The notes under the pieces: generated by a model
The model's database searches: none
What the model was told of the DNA's origin: nothing
What the model saw: only the letters and a program-made list of their open reading frames with translations
Part shown: piece after piece, positions 1 to 7,135 of the stretch
How positions within the stretch are numbered: position 1 is the first letter of the stretch
Layout: the number at the start of each line of letters is the position of its first letter
NCBI GenBank assembly: GCA_035506075.1
Contig: DATJQB010000379.1
Coordinates: forward strand, 1-12,598
Source of the DNA: UBA9647 sp035506075
GTDB taxonomy: Bacteria > Bacteroidota > Ignavibacteria > UBA10030
Direction of reading: 5' to 3'
DNA: 12,598 nt
Position numbers and translations under genes: made by a program

Positions 1-927
1 CTCGCAAAGGTCACCAGGAACCGCCAACCGCGATCGTTATATGAACCCTCCGGGTACGTGCTCGATGCCGGCGGAAAACGGATCAGGCCGGTCTTGTTGC
101 TGCTCGCCTGTGAGGCCGTCGGGGGCGACACGCGTGAAGCGCTTCATGCAAGCGCGGCGATCGAAGTGCTCCACAACTTCACCCTTGTCCATGATGATAT
201 CATGGACCATGCAGCGTCGAGGCGCGGGAGAAAGACCGTCCACACCAAATGGGACACCAACATCGCGATCCTTGTTGGCGACGAGCTTCTTGCGCTCGCG
301 TACCGCTCGCTGCTCCAGACAAGGTCCCGGCACATTCAGGACATCGCAAGAGTGTTCACCGAAGGTGTTGTTGAAGTGTGCGAAGGTCAGGCGTACGACA
401 AGGAATTTGAAACACGGGCGGCGGTGACTGTCGACGAGTATCTCCTGATGATTGAAAAGAAAACAGCGAAGATGGTCGCTGTCTCAGCGGAGATCGGGGC
501 GTTGATCGGTGATGGCACACGCTCTTCCATCGGTGCGCTGAAGCGTTATGGCGAGCATGTCGGGCGTGCATTTCAGGTGCAGGATGATTTGCTGGACATC
601 ATCGCAGACGAGAAGGAACTCGGCAAGCCCGTTGGCGGCGATCTCGTGGAGGGAAAGAAGACATTTCTCCTGCTCGAGGCGCTGCGTGTCGCATCAGGCC
701 GTGACAAGGGACTCCTGCTTGAATTGATTAGAAACAAGGGTTGCGAAGCGCGGCTTATTCCGGAGTATCGACGCATCTACCAGGAAACCGGTGCTATCGC
801 AGCGGCACGCAGCCGGATCGACCGTGATATTACAAAGGCGAAAAGGGAATTGCGCCGGCTCCCCGCCTCCCGGGCACGACTCATGCTCGAGTGGTTCGCA
901 GACATGTTGCTCAACCGGACATATTGA
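1..927 (+). CDS. Polyprenyl diphosphate synthase, probably short-chain (FPP/GGPP type); 5' end missing
   Basis: Condenses isopentenyl diphosphate with allylic diphosphates to make isoprenoid precursors for quinones, carotenoids or undecaprenyl carriers in the cytoplasm. The frame is open from base 1, so the N-terminus lies outside the window; 308 residues are visible against about 320-330 for the family, so perhaps 20 are missing. A GTG at 58 is internal, because conserved sequence (YEPSGYVLDAGGKRIRP) precedes and spans it. Both Asp-rich motifs are intact: DDIMD (visible residues 65-69) followed by RRG, and DDLLD (195-199) followed by GKPVGGDL. The residue five before the first motif is Phe (visible residue 60) and the motif has no two-residue insertion. 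That pattern is typical of archaeal-type (type I) GGPP synthases rather than long-chain enzymes, which usually have Ala there. HPr follows 18 bp downstream. The family is certain; the product length is inference. Confidence 0.93.
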   Translation, partial: LAKVTRNRQPRSLYEPSGYVLDAGGKRIRPVLLLLACEAVGGDTREALHASAAIEVLHNFTLVHDDIMDHAASRRGRKTVHTKWDTNIAILVGDELLALAYRSLLQTRSRHIQDIARVFTEGVVEVCEGQAYDKEFETRAAVTVDEYLLMIEKKTAKMVAVSAEIGALIGDGTRSSIGALKRYGEHVGRAFQVQDDLLDIIADEKELGKPVGGDLVEGKKTFLLLEALRVASGRDKGLLLELIRNKGCEARLIPEYRRIYQETGAIAAARSRIDRDITKAKRELRRLPASRARLMLEWFADMLLNRTY

Positions 928-932
928 GGAGG
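927..932 (+). promoter_or_regulatory. Shine-Dalgarno site for HPr gene
   Basis: AGGAGG begins on the last base of the polyprenyl synthase stop codon and sits 13 nt before the ATG at 946. It is one of only two clear Shine-Dalgarno motifs in the window. It supports the ATG at 946 as the HPr start, as does the H15/S46 numbering of the product. The spacing is slightly long. Confidence 0.6.
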
Positions 933-945
933 GGTTCGCCAACGC

Positions 946-1212
946 ATGATTCAGTGCGAAGTGACGATCAAGAACAGGGCTGGCCTTCATACGCGTCCGG
1001 CGGCCTCGCTTGTCAAGCTGGCTGCGAAGTACAAGGCGGAATTCTTTATCGAGAAAGACGGAATCGAGATCAACGGCAAGAGCATCATCGGTGTGATGAC
1101 GCTCGCGGCGGAACAGGGCTCCAAGCTGCTCCTGCGTTTCTCGGGCGAGCAGGAGGAGGAAGCGCAAAGGGAAATCGTTGATTTGTTCGATCGCGGATTT
1201 GACGAAAAGTAA
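946..1212 (+). CDS. ptsH: Phosphocarrier protein HPr
   Basis: Cytoplasmic phosphocarrier of the phosphoenolpyruvate phosphotransferase system; it takes a phosphoryl group from enzyme I on a histidine. The 88-residue product matches the usual family length. The active-site motif NRAGLHTRPA places His at exactly residue 15, followed by Arg17. The regulatory site GKSIIGVMTLA places Ser at exactly residue 46, the residue phosphorylated by HPr kinase/phosphorylase in families that carry that enzyme. Both sites intact suggest dual control, but no HPr kinase gene is in the window. The enzyme I gene begins 52 bp downstream, so the two are probably cotranscribed. No sugar-specific EII component is adjacent, so its role may be regulatory rather than in sugar uptake. 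Family assignment is very secure. Confidence 0.97.
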   Translation: MIQCEVTIKNRAGLHTRPAASLVKLAAKYKAEFFIEKDGIEINGKSIIGVMTLAAEQGSKLLLRFSGEQEEEAQREIVDLFDRGFDEK

Positions 1213-1264
1213 AAACGAACACCGATTACATTCAACCACCTGAACACGGGCAAATGTCCAGACC

Positions 1265-3025
1265 GTGAAAGCTGAAGAACTCCATACGGGCGAAACTCTC
1301 CTGAAAGGCATTCCCGCTTCACCGGGAATTGCGATCGGACCCGCATTTGTCTACGTGAAACATGCGCCGGTCATCGAGGAGCGTTCCATTCTGCCGGAAG
1401 AGGTGGACCGCGAGCTTGCGCGCCTGGAACAGGCGATTGCCCGCTCGCACAAGGAGCTGCGCAAGATCCTTGAATTTGCCGAGAAGAAATTAGGTGAGGA
1501 CAAGGTTCGGATCTTTGAAGCGCAGCTCATGTTCCTTGAAGATGCGATCCTGTTCGACGCAATTTATGCGCGTATCCGTACCGAGCTGAAGAATCCGGAG
1601 TACATCGTTCATAGTGAAATCGAGAAGTATCACCGGATCATGCTTGCATCCAAAGACGAGTACACTCACGAGCGTGCCAACGATGTCGAGGATGTGCGCA
1701 ACCGGATCCTGCGCAACCTGCAGGAACAGCGTGTCATTTCCCGGCTGGAGGGCTCGTCGATCATCGTCTCGCAGAACCTGACGGCACCCGACACGGTGAT
1801 CCTGAGCAGGAACGAGGTCCTCGGGTATGCAACCGATATTGGCGGGATCACGTCGCACACGGCGCTGCTTTCTCGCGCGTTGAAGATACCTGCCGTCGTG
1901 GGACTCAAGACAATTTCCCACCAGGCACATGATGCAGACCGGATGATCCTCGACGGTTACAGCGGCGAAATTGTGCTCAATCCGTCCGAGCAGACAATCA
2001 AGAAGTATGAGACGAAGCGCGAGCGGTACCGCGAGTTCGAGTCCCGGCTGTCAGGGTTACGCGACCTGCCCGCTGAGACGCTCGATCACCGCCGCGTTGA
2101 ACTCTCCGTCAACGTCGAATTCGAGCAGGAGCTCGATTTCATCAAGCTCCAGGGCGCAGACGGCATCGGACTGTACCGCTCAGAGTATCTCATCGTGGGG
2201 AAGGAAGTGTTCCCGACTGAGGAAGAACAATTTGATCAGTACAAGCTTCTCGCCGAAACGATGTATCCGAAACGTGTCATCATCCGGACGTTTGACATCG
2301 GCGGAGACAAGTTCATGGCACAATCGATCAGGGAAAACAACCCGTTCCTCGGTTGGCGCGGGATCAGGGTGATGCTCGACAAGCCGGACCTGTTCCTCGA
2401 ACAGCTGCGCGCGATTCTCCGTGCAAGCACGCGAAAGAATGTCGCCATGATGTTCCCGATGGTCTCCAATCTCATCGAAGTCCGCCGGGCGTTGAAACTC
2501 CTCGACGAGGCAAAGCACCAGCTTCGGAAAGAGGGAATCCCGTACGACTCGCGGATCAAGGTCGGGGTCATGATCGAAGTTCCTGCCGCGGCAGTCATCG
2601 CTGAAGACATAGCGGAAGAAGTGGATTTCCTTTCGATCGGTACGAACGATCTCATCCAGTACCTTTTGGCAGTCGACAGAGGAAACGATGTCGTTTCAAG
2701 CCTGTATCAGGAATTCAATCCCGCCGTGATCCGTTTCCTGCGGCGGATCATAGACCGCGGTAAGGAAAAGGGGGTCTGGGTTGGCATGTGTGGAGAAATG
2801 GCCGGAGATCCTCTCGCGACAATTCTCCTGCTCGGCCTCGGTCTCGATGAATTCAGCGTCGTTCCCAACATGCTGCCGGAGATCAAGAAAATCGTCCGTT
2901 CGGTGAAGTACTCCGATGCTCAGAAAGTTGTGAAGCAGGTGCTGATGCTCAAGACGGAAGGTGAGGTCAAGGAATTCCTCCGATCAATCATGCAGAAAAA
3001 ATTTCCTGACATCCCGATCAACTGA
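1265..3025 (+). CDS. ptsI: Phosphoenolpyruvate-protein phosphotransferase (PTS enzyme I)
   Basis: Autophosphorylates from PEP and passes the phosphoryl group to HPr His15. The 586 residues compare with about 575 in E. coli. The N-terminal motif KGIPASPGIAIG begins at residue 14. The phosphohistidine motif GGITSHTALLSRAL puts the active His at residue 198. The C-terminal PEP-binding barrel has GIGLYRSEYL, RTFDIGGDK, GWRGIR, GTNDLIQY and the catalytic Cys in GMCGEMAGD (Cys509). All key residues are present, so the enzyme should be active. The start is a GTG: an in-frame stop lies at 1241 and no in-frame ATG lies between it and the conserved N-terminus. No Shine-Dalgarno sequence is visible. The PGI/PMI gene follows after 56 bp. 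Function is secure; the start is likely. Confidence 0.97.
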   Translation: MKAEELHTGETLLKGIPASPGIAIGPAFVYVKHAPVIEERSILPEEVDRELARLEQAIARSHKELRKILEFAEKKLGEDKVRIFEAQLMFLEDAILFDAIYARIRTELKNPEYIVHSEIEKYHRIMLASKDEYTHERANDVEDVRNRILRNLQEQRVISRLEGSSIIVSQNLTAPDTVILSRNEVLGYATDIGGITSHTALLSRALKIPAVVGLKTISHQAHDADRMILDGYSGEIVLNPSEQTIKKYETKRERYREFESRLSGLRDLPAETLDHRRVELSVNVEFEQELDFIKLQGADGIGLYRSEYLIVGKEVFPTEEEQFDQYKLLAETMYPKRVIIRTFDIGGDKFMAQSIRENNPFLGWRGIRVMLDKPDLFLEQLRAILRASTRKNVAMMFPMVSNLIEVRRALKLLDEAKHQLRKEGIPYDSRIKVGVMIEVPAAAVIAEDIAEEVDFLSIGTNDLIQYLLAVDRGNDVVSSLYQEFNPAVIRFLRRIIDRGKEKGVWVGMCGEMAGDPLATILLLGLGLDEFSVVPNMLPEIKKIVRSVKYSDAQKVVKQVLMLKTEGEVKEFLRSIMQKKFPDIPIN

Positions 3026-3081
3026 TTCGCCGATCGCGCCGTTGTCATTCCACTCTGTTCCACCTACAGATCGAAGAAATC

Positions 3082-4137
3082 GTGAAACTGACACTCGAAG
3101 ATATCAAGCGGGTTGATCCAACAGCAATGCGCAGCTGGATTATGGACTTTCCATTGCAGGCAGAAGAAGCCGTACGAATTGCGCGCGGGACACCGCTCTC
3201 GCTCTCATCGAAAGGAATTACTTCTATCCTCGTGACAGGAATGGGGGGATCAGCAATCGGAGGAGATCTCATCCGATCCTACCTCGCGGGCGCATTGAAA
3301 ATCCCGTTTGTCGTTAGTCGTTCCTATGTCTTGCCGTCGTTCGTCGGCAAGTCGACCCTCGTCGTCGTGTCGAGCTACTCGGGCAATACGGAGGAAACTC
3401 TCTCTTCGTACCGCGAAGCGTTGAAACGAAAGGCAAAGATCCTGTGCATCACCACCGGGGGCGCCGCTGAGCGTATCGCACGAACGCACCATCACGATTG
3501 TATCAAGGTGCCGCCCGGTCTGCAGCCACGCGCAGCACTCGGGTATTCGTTTTTTCCTCTCCTCGTTGCGCTGGAACGGATGGGTTTTATCGGATCACAG
3601 AGAAGGGCAATTCAGGAAACGATCAGCGGATTGAAATTCCGCTCGCTGATGTACCGCGATCCGCAAAGTCCCGCCAACCTTCCCCTGAAAACGGCGTCCA
3701 GGCTTTATGGCAGGCTGCCCGTCATCTATTCGTCCGTCGATTCCTTTGATGCAATCAATGTACGCTGGCGCGGTCAGATTAACGAGAATGCCAAACAGCT
3801 GGCGTTCGGTCATGTCCTTCCTGAAATGAATCATAATGAAATCGTCGGATGGAATGTGAACCGTTCGCTCATGAAGAAGATGTGCGTCGTGTTCCTGAGG
3901 GACCGCGGCACACACAAACAAGTGCAGCGCCGGATGGATGTAACGATGAAGATTGTGAAACGATATGCTTCCGGTGTGCAGGAAGTCTGGAGCGAAGGCG
4001 GTTCGTTGCTGGCGAGGATGTTCTCGCTTGTGTACTTCGGCGATTGGATGAGCTACTACCTGGCGATTCTCAACAAGCAGAACCCGACACCGGTGAAGGC
4101 GATTGATTATCTGAAAAGCGAATTGGCGAAGGGGTAG
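3082..4137 (+). CDS. Bifunctional phosphoglucose/phosphomannose isomerase (SIS-domain family)
   Basis: Interconverts fructose-6-phosphate with glucose-6-phosphate and mannose-6-phosphate, linking glycolysis/gluconeogenesis to nucleotide-sugar and polysaccharide synthesis. The product has 351 residues from a GTG start. Two SIS (sugar isomerase) modules are expected. The first shows GMGGSAIGGD (residues 53-62) and the sugar-phosphate loop SYSGNTEET (98-106). The family signature appears as NENAKQLAFGHVLPEMNHNE (234-253). Its Glu235 and His251 are 16 residues apart, the same spacing as the catalytic Glu203 and His219 described for the Pyrobaculum aerophilum enzyme. This is not the classical large Pgi family. 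It lies 56 bp after ptsI, so it may share that transcript, and PEP-dependent signalling beside a hexose-phosphate enzyme fits a central carbon unit. The start rests on frame and on conserved sequence beginning soon after; the ribosome site is weak. Confidence 0.9.
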   Translation: MKLTLEDIKRVDPTAMRSWIMDFPLQAEEAVRIARGTPLSLSSKGITSILVTGMGGSAIGGDLIRSYLAGALKIPFVVSRSYVLPSFVGKSTLVVVSSYSGNTEETLSSYREALKRKAKILCITTGGAAERIARTHHHDCIKVPPGLQPRAALGYSFFPLLVALERMGFIGSQRRAIQETISGLKFRSLMYRDPQSPANLPLKTASRLYGRLPVIYSSVDSFDAINVRWRGQINENAKQLAFGHVLPEMNHNEIVGWNVNRSLMKKMCVVFLRDRGTHKQVQRRMDVTMKIVKRYASGVQEVWSEGGSLLARMFSLVYFGDWMSYYLAILNKQNPTPVKAIDYLKSELAKG

Positions 4138-4155
4138 GGTGCGTTCCGTTGTCTT

Positions 4156-4173
4156 GATCATCATGCGATGATC
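4156..4173. repeat. Perfect 7-bp inverted repeat (4-nt loop)
   Basis: GATCATC and GATGATC flank ATGC, beginning 19 bp after the isomerase stop codon. As RNA it would form a 7-bp hairpin near the 3' end of the upstream transcript. No T-run follows, so it is not a standard intrinsic terminator. It could be a weak terminator, a 3' mRNA-stabilising hairpin, an operator or chance. Confidence 0.4.
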
Positions 4174-4208
4174 CTCCAGGTCGGCTCCGACAACGCTTTC
4201 TTGTGTTC

Positions 4209-4222
4209 CGGTCAGCTGACCG
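4209..4222. repeat. Perfect 14-bp palindrome, candidate operator
   Basis: CGGTCAGCTGACCG is identical to its own reverse complement. It sits in the 187-bp gap between the isomerase gene and the outer-membrane fusion gene, about 105 bp before the latter's start. A gap-free palindrome cannot make a good RNA hairpin without unpairing its centre, which favours a protein-binding DNA site over a terminator. No regulator gene is adjacent to name a binding protein. I see no convincing promoter in the rest of this gap. Confidence 0.4.
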
Positions 4223-4327
4223 AACGGCATCCCGGGCGATCCACAAGCCGCCCGCGCCAGCTCGGTTTTCTTCACGAGCCTCCCTCCACGAAACTCAGCG
4301 GCGGAGTTCCACGTTTCAACTATTGTG

Positions 4328-7135
4328 ATGCCCCGGCCCGTCAAATATCTCCTCGTTGTTCTCCTTGTCGTTCAATCAGCCTCCGCACAGTTCTATTATT
4401 TCGGCAGGAACAAGGTTCAGTACACAAGGTTCGACTGGAAGGTGCTGAAGACCGAACACTTCGACATCTATTATTACGCCGAGATGAAAGACCTGGCCGA
4501 GCGCGGGGCGACGTTTGCCGAAGAAAGCTACCGGTCACACGAGCAGCGGTTCAATTTCAACATCGGCCATCGCATTCCTCTTGTCTTCTACAGTTCACAC
4601 CTCCACTTTGAGCAGACCAACATTGCATCCGGGTTTATTCCTGAAGGGATTGGCGGGTTCTTTGAATTTGTCAAAGGCCGCGTCGTGATTCCCTACGACG
4701 GCTCGATGCATCGGTTCGAGCATGTGATTCGCCATGAGCTTGTGCACGTGTTCATGCATAGCAAGATCAACCGCGTGCTGCTCGACCACCGCATTACACA
4801 GGATCGTACACCCCCGCTCTGGTTCACAGAGGGATTGGCTGAATTCTGGTCCTCTGCATGGGATACCCAGGCGGAAATGGTCTTGCGCGATGCGGTGCTG
4901 AGTAACTACCTGGTTCCCCTGAGCGAGATGGACAGGATCTACGGTTCCTTTCTGATGTACAAGGAGGGGCAGAACATACTGGAGTTCATCGCCCAACGGT
5001 ACGGCCCGGAGAAAATCCTCCTGCTGATGGAAAATTTCTGGAAGGCATCGACCTTCAACGAAGTCATGAAGCTGACCATCGGGAAGAACTACAAGGAGTT
5101 TGATGACGACTGGACTTACGCACTCAAGAAACGGTACTATCCCGTCCTTCGCGAAGACGACATGCCGAGCGGAGTGACGAAGAGCCTCGTGGAATCAGGG
5201 TTCAATTCCAAGCCGCTCTTCTTCAAACGGGATAGCACGCGTGAGCTCTACTTCGTCGGCAATCATACCGGCTATAGCAGCATCTACCGGATCAACCTGG
5301 ACAAGGAAAAACCGGAACCGGAGCTTGTCGTGCAGGGGGAGAACACGCCTGAATATGAAGCGTTTCATCTCCTTCAGAACAAGCTCGATATTTCCCGCGA
5401 TGGCATCATGGCCTTCGTGACGAAAAGCGGCGAAACCGATGTGCTCCACCTCTACGATCTGAAGGCGGATAAATTGCAGGAGACCATTCGCTTCCGCGAG
5501 CTCGTCGTGCTCGGATCGCCCTCATGGTCCCCCGATGGAAAGAAGATCGCGATTTCCGCTGTCGACATGTCCGGGAAGAGCGATCTCTACATCTTCGACC
5601 TCGCGACCCGTGCGCTGAAGCAGTTGACCAATGATATCTACGAGGACCGCGATCCGGCCTGGTCACCGGACGGATCGACAATCGTCTTCAGTTCGGACCG
5701 GGACGCAGACGGCAAGCAGGGCTACCTCAACCTCTTCTCGTACGATCTCGCGACGGCGGAAATCGAGTATGTAACGATCGGCACGGCGAACTATACTTCG
5801 CCGGCATGGTCTCCCGACGGCAAACTCCTCATGTTTACATCCGACATCGATGGCGCTCAAAATGTCTGGATGATGGAGATGAATCGTCAGAGGACAGAAC
5901 GGACCATGAAGAAAATCACCCATCTCTCAACCGCTGCGTTCGATCCGGCGTGGACCGACAAGGATGAAATGATCTTCACGGCGTTCGAGAATTTCAGCTT
6001 CCAGATCAAGAAAGTACGCAACTTGTCCACCGTGCTGAGCGAAGCGAACAACAGCAGGAGTTTTCAGTACGATGTGGCGAAAGAACAGTGGGATGCTCCA
6101 AAGGTCAACGCATCGTCCGTGGTGGGCGAATATCGTTACAACAAGGAGTACCGGCTGGATCTCGCACAAAGTCAGATTTCGACCGATCCAATCTTCGGAA
6201 CGACGGGAGGTGCTGCGATCGCCATGAGCGACGTGCTTGGGAACGATCAGTACTACTTCCTGATCTACAACACAGCGCAGGCCCGATCGGAATTCCTCTC
6301 AAGCTTCAACATCGCAATGTCGCACGTCTCGCTTGGCAGGCGGACGAACTATGATTACGGTATTTTCCATTTCGCCGGCGACCGGTACGATCTTACCGAT
6401 CCCAACCTCTTCTATTATGAGCGCGCCTTCGGCGGCTACTTCGTCCTGAGCTACCCGCTCTCCATGTTTCAGCGGATCGAGACGGAACTCACTGTCAGCA
6501 ACTCGGACAAGGACAACTATGTGGAGACCATCCCGCGGAAGGCTGTTCTCGTTTCGAGCTCGTTCTCCTTTACAGCCGATAATTCCCTGTGGGGCCCTAC
6601 GGGTCCGATGGACGGCTCCCGTGCGCGGCTCACGCTGGCCTACACAACGGACATCCGCTACTCAAACGTCAATTACTACACCATTCTAGCCGACTATCGC
6701 AACTACTGGAGGCTCTCCACCCGCAGCGCCCTTGCGTCGAGGATTAACCTCTGGTACAACGATGGGAAAGAGGCCCGCCGCTTCTTCATGGGTGGAAGCT
6801 GGGATCTTCGCGGCTGGCCAAGATGGGAAATCCGCGGACAGAAGATCTGGTTCGCGAGCGAGGAGCTGAGGTTTCCCTTTGTCGATCAGATCGGAGTGAA
6901 ATTTCCGTTTGGCGGATTGTCCTTCAGCTCAATCCGCGGTGCGATCTACACGGATGTCGGCGGCGCATGGGACACGAAATATGACCAGACGCTTGGAAGC
7001 GTCGGGACCGGCATCCGGATCAATCTTGGCGGCATCCTGGTACTCCGATATGACATCGGCAAGCGCATCGAGAACAACCTCGCGAAATTCCAGAAGGGGC
7101 TGTTCTATCAGTTCTTCTTTGGATGGGACTTCTGA
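4328..7135 (+). CDS. Outer-membrane fusion: gluzincin metalloprotease domain + TolB-like propeller + Omp85-like barrel
   Basis: The product has 935 residues from the ATG at 4328; a GTG directly before it, at 4325, is an alternative. Residues 1-20 are a signal peptide ending in ASA before Gln21. Residues about 26-275 are a peptidase MA-like domain with HELVH (136-140) and a downstream Glu in WFTEGLAEF (Glu168), the zinc-ligand pattern of gluzincins. Residues about 285-560 are a TolB-like propeller with three WSPDG repeats starting at 400, 445 and 494. Residues about 608-935 resemble a surface antigen/Omp85 barrel, with GGSWDLRGW (822-830) in the place of the conserved RG loop motif of that superfamily and a terminal Phe typical of outer-membrane beta-signals. 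No POTRA domains are visible; the protease and propeller occupy their place. The likely location is the outer membrane with periplasmic domains. Its substrate and whether it cleaves anything are unknown. The BamB-like gene overlaps its 3' end. Confidence 0.85.
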   Translation: MPRPVKYLLVVLLVVQSASAQFYYFGRNKVQYTRFDWKVLKTEHFDIYYYAEMKDLAERGATFAEESYRSHEQRFNFNIGHRIPLVFYSSHLHFEQTNIASGFIPEGIGGFFEFVKGRVVIPYDGSMHRFEHVIRHELVHVFMHSKINRVLLDHRITQDRTPPLWFTEGLAEFWSSAWDTQAEMVLRDAVLSNYLVPLSEMDRIYGSFLMYKEGQNILEFIAQRYGPEKILLLMENFWKASTFNEVMKLTIGKNYKEFDDDWTYALKKRYYPVLREDDMPSGVTKSLVESGFNSKPLFFKRDSTRELYFVGNHTGYSSIYRINLDKEKPEPELVVQGENTPEYEAFHLLQNKLDISRDGIMAFVTKSGETDVLHLYDLKADKLQETIRFRELVVLGSPSWSPDGKKIAISAVDMSGKSDLYIFDLATRALKQLTNDIYEDRDPAWSPDGSTIVFSSDRDADGKQGYLNLFSYDLATAEIEYVTIGTANYTSPAWSPDGKLLMFTSDIDGAQNVWMMEMNRQRTERTMKKITHLSTAAFDPAWTDKDEMIFTAFENFSFQIKKVRNLSTVLSEANNSRSFQYDVAKEQWDAPKVNASSVVGEYRYNKEYRLDLAQSQISTDPIFGTTGGAAIAMSDVLGNDQYYFLIYNTAQARSEFLSSFNIAMSHVSLGRRTNYDYGIFHFAGDRYDLTDPNLFYYERAFGGYFVLSYPLSMFQRIETELTVSNSDKDNYVETIPRKAVLVSSSFSFTADNSLWGPTGPMDGSRARLTLAYTTDIRYSNVNYYTILADYRNYWRLSTRSALASRINLWYNDGKEARRFFMGGSWDLRGWPRWEIRGQKIWFASEELRFPFVDQIGVKFPFGGLSFSSIRGAIYTDVGGAWDTKYDQTLGSVGTGIRINLGGILVLRYDIGKRIENNLAKFQKGLFYQFFFGWDF

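Noticed and set aside
694..1311. Minus-strand open frame of 205 codons
   Set aside because: Runs antisense across three genes (prenyl synthase, HPr, EI) with no recognisable motif.
3595..4344. Minus-strand open frame of 249 codons
   Set aside because: Mostly antisense to the well-supported isomerase gene, low-complexity basic composition, no recognisable domain; a shadow frame of GC-rich coding DNA.
4168..4611. Plus-strand open frame filling the intergenic gap
   Set aside because: It runs into the signal peptide and protease domain of the barrel gene in another frame and has Arg/Ser/Pro-rich shadow composition.
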